From the NCBI GenBank assembly GCA_964525185.1, contig CAZGFQ010000008.1:8755-72754 (forward strand): DNA of 64,000 nucleotides. Reading direction: 5' to 3'. Of this stretch, positions 55,684-64,000 are shown one piece after another (position 1 is the first letter of the stretch; every line of letters starts with the position of its first letter). The position numbers and the translations under genes were made by a program. The notes beneath the pieces are model-generated. The model did no database searches, was not told the DNA's origin, and saw only the letters and a list, made by a program, of their open reading frames with translations. This stretch comes from JABHGY01 sp964525185 (lineage in GTDB: Bacteria > Fidelibacterota > Marinisomatia > Marinisomatales > UBA1611).

Positions 55684-55956
55684 TTGGCCGCGCATTAATA
55701 GTTGACTTCTCTGGTCACTGAAAGGTGAAAATTAGTTTGCTCCATCTCAGATTCTATCGGCACATGATTAGAATTACTTACCGCTGCTCCCTTCCGGGCC
55801 TGACGGGGTTTATAACCGGACCATTGCAATAGTTTGAAATTTCAATACCACTTGATTTTTCCTATCAATTCAGCAAAAGCCGTCCATTAACATCAATCTT
55901 GCTAAAGCGGATTGCAAGTTACAGGGCACCGCTGACTCCCCATCTAGCACGGCCAA
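55684..55956 (-). ncRNA. ffs: large signal recognition particle RNA with Alu domain
   Basis: The minus strand carries the conserved S-domain GTCAGGCCCGGAAGGGAGCAGCGG near 55790-55815 (the Ffh-binding loop) and, 5' of it, the Alu domain GTGCTAGATGGGGAG... with GCGGTGCCCTGTAACTTGCAATCCGC (55905-55950). The ends close by TTGGCCGTGC (5') pairing with GCGCGGCCAA (3') with one wobble, giving an RNA of about 273 nt, the Bacillus-type large form rather than the 114-nt 4.5S form. It is 13 bases upstream of the dnaX start. Confidence 0.93.
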
Positions 55957-56070
55957 TATTTTCAATAATCTTTCTAGACCTATCTAATTTATTCTATGAA
56001 TAGATCTATAAATAAGACCAATAATTTAGGGTTTTAATAACGTTAATGTTATTGGATTCTTCCCAACAAT

Positions 56071-56451
56071 TTAATATATAACAACTATTTTTATTTCGGC
56101 TAATTCAAACCAATCCCAAAAGTTTGAACGATCAAGTTTAATAATACCATTTTTAAAACTAAACCTAAGACGCTTTCGGTAAAGTGATTCTGTAAACCAT
56201 TCAGACTGGTCTCGTTTATAATAAATAGCTACATAAGGTGGACTATCTTCTTTGAATTCAGGAATTACCAGAGTGCAAATCGCCTCATTGAATTCACCTT
56301 CTGATGTTATAAAATCAATTTTAGTATAATTAAAAACACGTTTTTTTAGTGCTGTATATTCCTTAATGATAGATTCAGAAGTCTGAGCAGAGATTCCGCT
56401 CAGAAACATTAGAATCGTTAGGAGTAATAAAAAAAGGGGGTGTTTATTCAC
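56071..56451 (-). CDS. small secreted protein (hypothetical)
   Basis: The product of about 126 residues has a hydrophobic signal (LFLLLLTILMFLSGISA) and a mature part with several beta-like segments (ICTLVIPEF; YVAIYYKRD; FELAEIKIVVIY). No family is recognised. A GTG at 56451 is used as start; TTG at 56457 is possible. The start region overlaps the terminator hairpin that follows the upstream gene, so the signal peptide is partly encoded by its T-run. Confidence 0.55.
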   Translation of the reverse strand: MNKHPLFLLLLTILMFLSGISAQTSESIIKEYTALKKRVFNYTKIDFITSEGEFNEAICTLVIPEFKEDSPPYVAIYYKRDQSEWFTESLYRKRLRFSFKNGIIKLDRSNFWDWFELAEIKIVVIY

Positions 56452-56455
56452 CCCC
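56429..56455 (-). terminator. rho-independent terminator after the gene at 56466-56918
   Basis: On the minus strand GGGGGTG, a six-base loop AATAAA, CACCCCC and then seven T make a strong intrinsic terminator. It begins 11 bases after the stop of the preceding gene and overlaps the start of the following small secreted-protein gene. Confidence 0.8.
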
Positions 56456-56465
56456 AAATTTCGGT

Positions 56466-56918
56466 TTACTTTTTCTTCCGCCCAAATAAACCTTTCTTTT
56501 TCTTCTTTTTAGCAGGTTTTTCTTCTTTTGCTGGTTTATCATCTTTTGGGGCGTCTCCACCTTCCATAGTTTCTAGTCTTTTTTCCCAAGCACTCATTTC
56601 TTCTCCGGATTCTTCAGTAGGAGTATCTGATGTTGGTTCGGCTTCAGCAGTAGGTTCATCTGCTGTCTCAGATTCGTCTTGGTTCCATATTTCTTTTAAT
56701 TTTTCATGACGTCTTTCAGAATTATCTTTTAATGTATCAATCATTTCCGTGACTTCTTCATGAAAATCAGCAATTGTTTGTTCAAGACGATTTATGAGTT
56801 CTGTTTGCAAAGGGCCACCATATCCATCACCCACTTTTTCCATTAAATCACCAAATTTAGACACGAGCAATTGTTTTTGTGGATCAACTTGAGGTTGATC
56901 AGTGTTTTTTTCTGGCAT
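56466..56918 (-). CDS. acidic coiled-coil protein with basic tail (hypothetical)
   Basis: The 150-residue cytoplasmic protein has a helical N-terminal half (LVSKFGDLMEKVG; ELINRLEQTIADFHEEVTEMIDTLK), a disordered Glu/Thr/Pro-rich linker and a lysine-rich end with GLFGRKKK. The ATG has a perfect Shine-Dalgarno (AAAGGAGG, 4-5 bases before). No family is recognised. Confidence 0.6.
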   Translation of the reverse strand: MPEKNTDQPQVDPQKQLLVSKFGDLMEKVGDGYGGPLQTELINRLEQTIADFHEEVTEMIDTLKDNSERRHEKLKEIWNQDESETADEPTAEAEPTSDTPTEESGEEMSAWEKRLETMEGGDAPKDDKPAKEEKPAKKKKKKGLFGRKKK

Positions 56919-56932
56919 TTCGCCTCCTTTAA

Positions 56933-57700
56933 TTAATTGTTGTTAAACTCTGATTCTGTTAAAGCAAAAGTTTCAGTTGGACTTATTATCGTGGCCATCG
57001 CTTCATATAATTCGCCACTTATAATTAGCCCTCCAATAATTCCAAAAAACCTATAATACCATCTTTGATCCAATTCTGGGTTTCGCTGTTCATTCCAGTA
57101 TTCTCCAAAACCTAGACCGATGATAGCACTAAGAGTTCGTATAATAGGTTTCAAAACTAAAACATCACGCGTTGAAAGTCTATATGAAATACTTTCTAAT
57201 TCATGAATGTCTAAGTGGAGCAATTTAATTGCAGTTTGAACATGTACAGTGTCATTCTGAAAAGAAACTAATGTTCCTTTTATTTTTTTACCGCCCACAA
57301 TTTTGAGATTAACATACTGTGGTTTTTCAATGTCTCTCAGTATTTCTGGTACACGTAAATAAAACAAATTCTCACGTATTAGTTTTCGCCTTTTTTCCGT
57401 TAGTTCAGGTTGACTATTTACAGATACTTGAAGTTTAGCATATTCTTCCATGGGAATAAATTTAGATGTTGTAAACCTGTTTTCACGTTTCTTCTGAGCA
57501 ATTCGTGCTTCATAAACGTGGCCATCTCCCATGAATATTTGTGCGGATTCAAACCCCCGCGCATTAGGAAATATTCCATAAAATTCGTTTTCATCCACAT
57601 CAATGACAGAACCAACCTTTGGGCTCAATATAATAACTTGATTTTGAGCCGAAAGAATTCCAACCCAAAATAATGCAATAATAGTATATTTATTCAACAA
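56933..57700 (-). CDS. envelope protein of unknown function
   Basis: The 255-residue protein starts with TTG (57700) and has a short signal peptide (YTIIALFWVGILSAQ). The mature part is beta-rich and includes KGTLVSFQNDTVHVQTAIKLLHLDIHELESISYR, similar to the short repeat found in Bacteroidota-type secreted proteins that fold as small beta barrels. A hydrophobic segment follows (YYRFFGIIGGLIISGELYEA). It stands 3 bases after the FecR-domain gene, so the two may act together. Confidence 0.5.
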   Translation of the reverse strand: MLNKYTIIALFWVGILSAQNQVIILSPKVGSVIDVDENEFYGIFPNARGFESAQIFMGDGHVYEARIAQKKRENRFTTSKFIPMEEYAKLQVSVNSQPELTEKRRKLIRENLFYLRVPEILRDIEKPQYVNLKIVGGKKIKGTLVSFQNDTVHVQTAIKLLHLDIHELESISYRLSTRDVLVLKPIIRTLSAIIGLGFGEYWNEQRNPELDQRWYYRFFGIIGGLIISGELYEAMATIISPTETFALTESEFNNN

Positions 57701-57703
57701 GGT

Positions 57704-60010
57704 TTAAAAGCTAAATGCTGTCTCGATTGTTGTTTGTTGAATCGGCTCTAAACCATTGCCAATATCTTGGTAATACTGTTTGTAGTCCCATATTAAGCTG
57801 ACACCTTTGCTTAATTCATATCCTACTTTATATCCCATAACAGTATTTACAGAAGGATTTTCAAAATCGAATGGATTTTCATCATTATTTCTCTGATAAT
57901 ATGCAGTCGCCATACTCAATTTTGGAATATTTTCTGTATTCAAATTTAAATAAGCAGTAAAACTATTTATTTCAACTGTATCAGCCTTCATATTGGCATA
58001 TGAAGCTACAAAATCAACAATATTGAAAATATTAAATGATGCTGATCCAAAATATCCTGTACTTGTAGTTGTATTGTCCACATTTTCAAATACAAGCATA
58101 TCTTTTGTTTTTACAACAGTTGTATCACCTGTTGTAAATGTTGATACACGATTTAGATCATACCCTTGATCAAAGAATTGCGGCACATAAGAACCGGAAA
58201 TCATTCTATATTCTAATGATAGATTTATAAAAGCTAACCGCGTTCTAATACCAGGAGCCGTAATGCCCGTTCCACTTCTTTTAATACGGAATGTGTCCGA
58301 ATCAGTTGATACCACTTCTGGGAAGGATAATGAATTAAATTCAGAATAAATATCAAATGAAAATAATTTATTACTAAATACAGGATATCCTATATCCACA
58401 CTGAACCCATTTGCGCTAGATTTATTATTTTCTAAACTAAAAGGATCAATTTTTAAGGTAATATTTTCATCTAATTGAACTGTATCATCTATTCCTTCCA
58501 CCATTCCTGGATAAATCCAGTCAGTTAATCCATCCCCATCTACATCTAATTCTAATGTATCATTATCTGCAATTCCATCTCCATCTGTGTCTTTAGAGTA
58601 TAAATTATTGTCAGGGAAATCATCAAAAATATCTGGGATGAAATCATCATCCTTATCTTTTAAACCAGAAAATTGATTCACGTCAGTTACATAACTAAGG
58701 CCCAATCTAAGAGGGAAATTCTCAGACACTGTGTAGGTTGATCTAAAACCGATAAGCGTTCCACCACGAGAAAAATCTTTAATATTTCCCATGAATAATT
58801 CACCCCCTACAGGACCGAAATTAAACCCTGTTTGGATACCTGTTTTTTTTATGGATGGATACTCCATCATATTTGAATATCCTTGTACAAGTCCACCATA
58901 TCCAAGAGTTACATTTTCTAATGCACCCCATTTAAGCCAAAATGGATCTTGTGCACTTCCATATCGAATAAACATAATTTTGTCTAAAATCATGCTAGGG
59001 TCTTCTCTCAATTTAGCCCACTCATCTTCGCGCACATTACCATTATTATCAATATACACAACAAGATCAAGGCCAACACCAATTTTACCAATATTTATTT
59101 CTGGACGTAGAGCTAATTGATTGTATAAAACACCATCAACCGTTGCCGAACCAATACCCAATCCCATACCAAAAGGTTTTGGTGGCTTTTGAATATCTGG
59201 AGTTCCAGATTCTGGCTCAGGTGCTTCACCTCCTGAATTTGTTTCTGGGCTAGAATCAGTCGCTTCATTTTCTGGTTCTTCAGGAGTCTCGGGTTCGGAT
59301 GGTTCTTCAGGTTCAGGTATCCTTTCCGGTTGTTCTACGGGATCTGGCGATTGTGGTTCTTCTATTGATTCAGTTTCCGGTTCTTCTTCTCTTTCTGAAG
59401 GTGGAGTTTCTTCCGTTGGAACATCTGCCTCTGGGTCAGATGGGTAATCTGTGGGGCTTGCTGGAGCTTGCATTACATTCCCTGCAATATCAGAAATGGC
59501 TTTTTGTCCAGCAGAAACACTGACTGTTTGCCCCGTTGCTTTATTCATAACATCAAATAGCCCTTCTCGACCCACGAATTGGTCCACACCTGAAGGGTCC
59601 ACGATACATGCAAATTCAGTTCCTTTTACCGATGCCACACTTACAGGTGTTTCTACACGGAATGTTTTACCAGAAACAGACTTTTGAACTTCATTTAAAA
59701 TTGTTCCAAATTCTATGTTCACCGAACGTGTACTTCGAGTATCCATAATTTCAAATTGTGTATTTGGTTTTAATTTAATAATAGATTTATTATCAATATA
59801 AATAATGGCAGCAAATCCCTGTTCGCCGACTTTAATGGCATCTCCATTATTCACTTCAGCACCCAAAGATGCCTTTTCGCTAAAGGATGTTTGTCCTAAC
59901 CGTTTGAATAATACATTACCCGACATTTTCATAACGCGAGCAACCGTTTCAGCTTGTATTAACCCTGTAAATAATGTGATTGAAATAAAAAAATGTTTAA
60001 AAAATTGCAT
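57704..60010 (-). CDS. FecR-domain protein fused to a Pro/Glu-rich linker and outer-membrane barrel
   Basis: The 768-residue protein has a signal peptide (MQFFKHFFISITLFTGLIQA), a FecR-like domain (about 25-170: ARVMKMSGNVLFKRLG; FRVETPVSVASVKGTEFACIVDPSG), a long linker of Pro, Glu and Ser (about 190-280), then a barrel ending in AFSF, with a DxDGDG-type calcium-binding insert near residue 490 (DTDGDGIADNDTLELDVDGDG). ATG at 60010 is used because GGAG precedes it and the signal follows. FecR domains normally regulate sigma factors or bind sugars or peptidoglycan; the linkage to a barrel is unusual. Confidence 0.8.
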   Translation of the reverse strand: MQFFKHFFISITLFTGLIQAETVARVMKMSGNVLFKRLGQTSFSEKASLGAEVNNGDAIKVGEQGFAAIIYIDNKSIIKLKPNTQFEIMDTRSTRSVNIEFGTILNEVQKSVSGKTFRVETPVSVASVKGTEFACIVDPSGVDQFVGREGLFDVMNKATGQTVSVSAGQKAISDIAGNVMQAPASPTDYPSDPEADVPTEETPPSEREEEPETESIEEPQSPDPVEQPERIPEPEEPSEPETPEEPENEATDSSPETNSGGEAPEPESGTPDIQKPPKPFGMGLGIGSATVDGVLYNQLALRPEINIGKIGVGLDLVVYIDNNGNVREDEWAKLREDPSMILDKIMFIRYGSAQDPFWLKWGALENVTLGYGGLVQGYSNMMEYPSIKKTGIQTGFNFGPVGGELFMGNIKDFSRGGTLIGFRSTYTVSENFPLRLGLSYVTDVNQFSGLKDKDDDFIPDIFDDFPDNNLYSKDTDGDGIADNDTLELDVDGDGLTDWIYPGMVEGIDDTVQLDENITLKIDPFSLENNKSSANGFSVDIGYPVFSNKLFSFDIYSEFNSLSFPEVVSTDSDTFRIKRSGTGITAPGIRTRLAFINLSLEYRMISGSYVPQFFDQGYDLNRVSTFTTGDTTVVKTKDMLVFENVDNTTTSTGYFGSASFNIFNIVDFVASYANMKADTVEINSFTAYLNLNTENIPKLSMATAYYQRNNDENPFDFENPSVNTVMGYKVGYELSKGVSLIWDYKQYYQDIGNGLEPIQQTTIETAFSF

Positions 60011-60045
60011 ATGATAACTCCAATGCGTGTGTTTTTCTAAATTGA

Positions 60046-62820
60046 CTATGTTGAAATTTTCTTCTCTAAAGCTTCCTTCACTAAGAGAGCAATATGAAAA
60101 TACGGCTTCCCAGTAGATTTTCCCATACCGATTTCGCATGTTCTTCCCGACGAATATCCTTTATCAAAATCGCCAATCTTACTTAATTCTTCAACTTCAT
60201 ATTTTGTCGCATTATGCGTTAATTCTGGGAATTTCAATCCTCTGTCTCCTGCCATTCCGCAACAATGATCTTCTCCTGCCTTATAAACAATTGAGGAACA
60301 TGTTTGTGCAATATCCATCATTTTATCATTTAATGACAATTTCGTATTAGAACATGTTGGATGAATGGCTATTATTTGATCTAGTTTCTTAATTGGATGA
60401 GATTGAACCAATTCATGCAAAAATGATACTGAATCCAAAATTGTTAAGGATGTCCACTTCTTTTTCACTTTTTCTGAAAGATATTTCCCTTGGGAAATCA
60501 CATGGTAGGTGCATGGCGACATATCAACAATGATGGGTATTAGACCATTATTTGAAGACTTATAAAGAGCATTCACAGTTTTTTCTAAAGATAATTGAGC
60601 TCGATTGTATTGTCCACGTGAGTGGTAAACCATGCCACAACATAAGTCATCTATTTTTTCGGGCACAGCCAAGGTTAAGCCACAATAATTACCAATATCA
60701 ACCATATGTTGAGCAAGAGATACTTCTCCCCCGTCAGGTGATAAAATGCGATTTGCGCAGGTTGAGAATAAAATATAATCTACATTCTCTGTTTTGGTGG
60801 GTTGGTGGAATTTAATTGTTTGAGATAATTCCTTTGACCAAATCGGAATTCTCTTATTAGAAATAGAATGCATATATTTGGAAATATTCGTCAATATAGA
60901 TGGAGATATTTTCGATATAATATTGATTATTTTAAGAACCCCTTTAATTAGAGATGTAATAAAGGTAAAATGCTCTACAATCCACGATGCGTCTAATGAT
61001 GAATCTTTTGCTGATAATTGACGTAATTCTTTAACAAATGCTCCTGTATTAATATTGACAGGGCAAGACATTTCACATAGACCATCTACAGCACATGTAT
61101 CTTCCAAAACATATTTTAATTCTTTTGTTATTTTCTTTTTTTCTGAAGGACTTAATTCTTCTAATTCCCTCGCTAGAATGATACGTTGTCTAGGGGTTAA
61201 TGATAAACCATTAGACGGGCATATTTTTTCACAAAAACCGCATTCAACACATAAATCTATTTCATCATTTACTTTAGGCAATATCTTTAAATTGCTTAAA
61301 TGATGTTTTTTATCTGTATTGATTAACACGCCTGGATTTAAAATATTATGTGGATCTGAAAGTGATTTTACTTCTTTCATTATGTCATATAATTCATGTC
61401 CCCATTCCATTTCTACAAAGGGTGCCATATTCCGACCTGTGCCATGTTCGGCCTTTAGAGATCCATTTAGTTTTCCGATTGTTAAATCTGCCATTTCATC
61501 AATGAGTTTTTCATATTGGTCAATGGATTTTTGGTTTTCTAAGTCTACAGATGCCACAAAATGGATATTACCATCTTTGGCGTGGCCGAACGTGACAGCA
61601 TCTTCTGTATCCGTTCTTTTAAAAATATCTAATAAACCTAAAACTGCTTGTCCAAGTTGGCTAGAATCCACAGCAATATCTTCTGTAATAACGCTAGTGC
61701 CAGATTTTCTTAATGCCCCTACAGTTGGGTAAAGCCCCTTTCGTAAAGTCCATAAATTCATTCGAGTCATTTCATCTTCAGTAAATTGCCCAGACAAGTA
61801 TCCATTGGATGATTGAATAAATTGAGACACATGTCCCACTTTATCATGCAATTGCTCCAAATAATTATCTTCATATTCCACGAGTAGAGCGGCGCTATTT
61901 TCAGGTATATTCTTATGAGAAATAGGTGAATTAGATAAATATTTTGCTGTTAATAAGGATGAGTAATCCATGTATTCTAAGCTTGAAACACCCAATTCCG
62001 CTAAATGGGGAACTAAATCACAAGCATGAATCGTATTTTCAAATAAAAATAATCCTGTCGATTTTTCAGGTGGATCTGGAACAGTATTTAAAATGACTTC
62101 AGATAAAAAAGCTAATGTTCCTTCTGAGCCCACGAGTAAGTGAGTGAAAATATCCATCGGATGGTCATAATCAAGAAAAGCATTCAAACTATAACCCATC
62201 GTATTTTTTATGCGATATTTTGATCGAATTTTCTCTACAAGGTTGGGTTTATTTTTAATATTTTTTCTTAACTGACTTAATCCATTTGTTAACTTAGACT
62301 CAACCTCAATGAATCGTGCTCTATCTTCTGTTTGATCAGAATTGTAAATATGACCATTGGCTAAAATAAATCGGATAGATTTTACCGTATGATAAGAATT
62401 GAATTCTGTTCCACAGGCCATACCGGACGAATTATTATTCACAATTCCACCAATCATAGCAGAATTAATAGATGCAGGGTCAGGACCGATTTTCATGCAA
62501 GACGATTTTAACATGAGATTTGCTCGAGAACCAATAACTCCTGGTTGCATCTGAATTGCATACCCGTTATCTAAAATACTGCTTTTCTGCCAATGACGAG
62601 ATATGTCTGCAATTATTCCATTTGAAACGGATTGACCAGATAGCGAAGTCCCTCCTGCGCGAAATGTGACTGAAGTATTATTTTGTGTTGCATAAGAAAG
62701 CAATTCAATAATGTCCGGTTCAGTTTTTGGCCAAATGACTCCCTGTGGAACGATTCGGTAAATACTCGCATCTCGGGAGTAGGCAAGACGATTAATCAAT
62801 CCTGTTGATATAGATTTCAT
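60046..62820 (-). CDS. FAD-binding/Fe-S oxidoreductase, YdiJ-like (GlcD-GlcF fusion)
   Basis: The 924-residue protein joins an FAD-binding-4 domain (SVTFRAGGTSLSGQSVSNG near residue 55; MIGGIVNNNSSGMACG near 125), a FAD-oxidase C-terminal domain, two Cys-rich 4Fe-4S motifs (CVECGFCEKICPSNG and CAVDGLCEMSCP near 530-590) and a C-terminal CCG domain (DHCCGMAGDRG). This is the layout of the YdiJ-type D-2-hydroxy-acid dehydrogenases that oxidise D-2-hydroxyglutarate or lactate. The exact substrate is unknown. Its ATG overlaps the thioesterase stop by 4 bases. Confidence 0.9.
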   Translation of the reverse strand: MKSISTGLINRLAYSRDASIYRIVPQGVIWPKTEPDIIELLSYATQNNTSVTFRAGGTSLSGQSVSNGIIADISRHWQKSSILDNGYAIQMQPGVIGSRANLMLKSSCMKIGPDPASINSAMIGGIVNNNSSGMACGTEFNSYHTVKSIRFILANGHIYNSDQTEDRARFIEVESKLTNGLSQLRKNIKNKPNLVEKIRSKYRIKNTMGYSLNAFLDYDHPMDIFTHLLVGSEGTLAFLSEVILNTVPDPPEKSTGLFLFENTIHACDLVPHLAELGVSSLEYMDYSSLLTAKYLSNSPISHKNIPENSAALLVEYEDNYLEQLHDKVGHVSQFIQSSNGYLSGQFTEDEMTRMNLWTLRKGLYPTVGALRKSGTSVITEDIAVDSSQLGQAVLGLLDIFKRTDTEDAVTFGHAKDGNIHFVASVDLENQKSIDQYEKLIDEMADLTIGKLNGSLKAEHGTGRNMAPFVEMEWGHELYDIMKEVKSLSDPHNILNPGVLINTDKKHHLSNLKILPKVNDEIDLCVECGFCEKICPSNGLSLTPRQRIILARELEELSPSEKKKITKELKYVLEDTCAVDGLCEMSCPVNINTGAFVKELRQLSAKDSSLDASWIVEHFTFITSLIKGVLKIINIISKISPSILTNISKYMHSISNKRIPIWSKELSQTIKFHQPTKTENVDYILFSTCANRILSPDGGEVSLAQHMVDIGNYCGLTLAVPEKIDDLCCGMVYHSRGQYNRAQLSLEKTVNALYKSSNNGLIPIIVDMSPCTYHVISQGKYLSEKVKKKWTSLTILDSVSFLHELVQSHPIKKLDQIIAIHPTCSNTKLSLNDKMMDIAQTCSSIVYKAGEDHCCGMAGDRGLKFPELTHNATKYEVEELSKIGDFDKGYSSGRTCEIGMGKSTGKPYFHIALLVKEALEKKIST

Positions 62821-63251
62821 TTTTCTATAGGATTATACCACTCCTGGAAAAATGCAGGGACAGGTACAGGAGTGTTTTGTTTATAATCAAATGCGACTAG
62901 CTTAAAATCAGCAACGCAAACAGGTGTATTTTCATTTTGAATAAAAATTCCCGTTAACAAATCAAAGCTTGTTGATCCAATTCTAGACAATCGTTGCCCT
63001 ACTTCCAAAGTGGATGGATGATTGACTTGTTTTAACCAAGAAATAGTCATTCCTCCTAAAATAGTTGCTACATTTTCATCCCATCGATCTTCCACCATTC
63101 CCATTTCATGATAAAAGGCAATTCTGGCATCTTCCATATAGGTCAAATATGTAGCATGATTTATATGTCTTAATGCATCTAAATCTCGCCATCGTGTCTC
63201 GATAGTTGTCCAAAAATCAAAATCAGTTCGCTGATATTTTTGTTTATGCAT
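62817..63251 (-). CDS. acyl-CoA thioesterase (4HBT family)
   Basis: The 144-residue hot-dog-fold protein has the 4HBT pattern TRWRDLDALRHINHATYLTYMEDARIAFY, with the catalytic Asp and the conserved H-x-N pair in the active site. It probably hydrolyses acyl-CoA esters. It overlaps the oxidoreductase gene by 4 bases and is 6 bases from comM. Confidence 0.85.
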   Translation of the reverse strand: MHKQKYQRTDFDFWTTIETRWRDLDALRHINHATYLTYMEDARIAFYHEMGMVEDRWDENVATILGGMTISWLKQVNHPSTLEVGQRLSRIGSTSFDLLTGIFIQNENTPVCVADFKLVAFDYKQNTPVPVPAFFQEWYNPIEK

Positions 63252-63257
63252 ATGAAT

Positions 63258-64000
63258 TTATCCCAACCACAATTGGCGATCTAGACTACGATATTGAATA
63301 GCTTCACTAATATGAATGGATGAAATCGATTTTTCTCCACCTAAGTCTGCTATCGTTCTAGATACTTTTAAAATACGGTCATACGCTCGAGCAGATAAAC
63401 CTAATTTTTCCATGGCTGTTTTCAATAAAGTGTTTGATTCTTTGTCTAATTGGCAATAATCCTTCAATTGTTTTGTTTCCATTTGAGCATTAGCATATAA
63501 ATCATTAAAATGTTTAAATCTTTCCAGTTGAATTTCTCGAGCATCTTGAACTCTGCCACGAATGTCAACTGATGGTTCACCGTCTTCTTTTTTACTTAAC
63601 TCAGAAAACTGAACAGCAGGAACATCAATATGAATATCTATCCGATCCATTAATGGTCCTGAAATGCGACTCATATATTTTTGAATCATTTGAGAATTAC
63701 ACGTACAATCATTATTCGGGTCGGTTGTAAATCCACATGGGCATGGATTCATAGATGCAACAAGCATAAAGCGAGCAGGATAATTCAAAGACATAGCTGC
63801 ACGAGCAATGGTAACATCACCCGATTCTAAGGGTTGGCGCAACACTTCCAATACATTTTTTTTAAATTCCGGTAATTCATCCAGAAACAGCACTCCATGA
63901 TGAGCCAAACTCACTTCACCTGGGCGTGGAACAGCTCCACCTCCTATTAATCCAGCATCTGAAATCGTATGGTGAGGAGATCTAAATGGGCGAACACCAA
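63258..64000 (-). CDS. comM: Mg-chelatase-like competence ATPase ComM (5' end cut by window)
   Basis: The 246 visible residues include RPFRSPHHTISDAGLIGGG and PRPGEVSLAHHGVLFLDELPEF (Mg-chelatase subunit I domain with Walker B), then PARFMLVASMNPCPCGF, SGPLMDRIDIHIDVP and LSARAYDRILKVSRTIADL. ComM is a helicase promoting branch migration during natural transformation. The N-terminus lies beyond the window. With dprA and the ComEA-like protein it supports competence. Confidence 0.95.
   Translation of the reverse strand, partial: GVRPFRSPHHTISDAGLIGGGAVPRPGEVSLAHHGVLFLDELPEFKKNVLEVLRQPLESGDVTIARAAMSLNYPARFMLVASMNPCPCGFTTDPNNDCTCNSQMIQKYMSRISGPLMDRIDIHIDVPAVQFSELSKKEDGEPSVDIRGRVQDAREIQLERFKHFNDLYANAQMETKQLKDYCQLDKESNTLLKTAMEKLGLSARAYDRILKVSRTIADLGGEKSISSIHISEAIQYRSLDRQLWLG

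Noticed and set aside
61319..61732. A 137-codon plus-strand frame opposite the YdiJ-like gene
   Set aside because: It is antisense to a well-defined FAD/Fe-S oxidoreductase and has no recognisable features.
1..64000. CRISPR arrays, insertion sequences or prophage
   Set aside because: No spaced direct repeats, transposase, integrase or phage structural genes were seen.

Overview
The window is an AT-rich bacterial chromosome segment packed almost entirely with minus-strand genes. The only clear plus-strand gene is a tRNA-Leu. The gene set is Gram-negative and of the Fibrobacterota-Chlorobiota-Bacteroidota type: a PorV-like barrel, a protein with a type IX secretion (T9SS) sorting tail, BamD, FecR-barrel and TolB-propeller-barrel proteins, monomeric isocitrate dehydrogenase, and GltX together with GlnS. 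My best guess is a marine 'Candidatus Marinimicrobia' (SAR406/Marinisomatota) relative. This rests on gene content and recalled family resemblance, not on a search.

Layout in coordinate order. 1-6.3 kb: a truncated secreted protein, glnS-gltX, two tRNA-Ser genes, dprA and obgE. 6.3-12.8 kb: monomeric icd, an FmdB zinc ribbon, coaD, rsmD, and a three-gene set (GspL/PilM-like protein, single-pass membrane protein, ComEA-like helix-hairpin-helix protein). 12.8-18.5 kb: dnaJ-grpE, ftsX-ftsE, a CaCA exchanger, nadD and bamD. 18.5-26.6 kb: a cell-surface block with a DUF5683-like protein, a peptidase/propeller/barrel fusion, a T9SS-tailed M6-like protein and a PorV-like barrel. 26.6-30.3 kb: a TRAP transporter (fused DctQM, DctP, TatT). 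30.3-37 kb: glyA, a TPR lipoprotein, two envelope proteins, a GT5-type domain protein and a CpoB-like protein. 37-43.2 kb: the rod-shape cluster (rodA, mrdA, mreD, mreC, mreB), a YfgM-like protein and tRNA-Arg. 43.3-46.4 kb: gpsA, a long-chain acyl-CoA synthetase and tRNA-Leu. 46.7-56 kb: a tightly packed run read from the large SRP RNA through dnaX-ybaB-recR-pgsA-pgpA-cinA-thpR-recA-recX to an unrecognised gene. 56-64 kb: small envelope proteins, a FecR-domain barrel protein, a YdiJ-like FAD/Fe-S oxidoreductase, a thioesterase and truncated comM.

The most unusual item is the gene at 46724-48514, last in the recA-recX operon. It reads as a heavily degenerate relative of PurL (FGAM synthase) that keeps the order of PurL landmarks but has lost the catalytic positions, so it looks like a pseudoenzyme. 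Other points for a second look are an A9-G slippery run in dnaX placed to give a gamma-type short product, loss of zinc ligands in both DnaJ (two of four motifs) and DnaX (all), a gpsA that appears to start at ATT, a large Alu-containing SRP RNA, a T9SS-tailed M6-like protein without its HExxH motif, and a terminator hairpin overlapping the start of the next gene.
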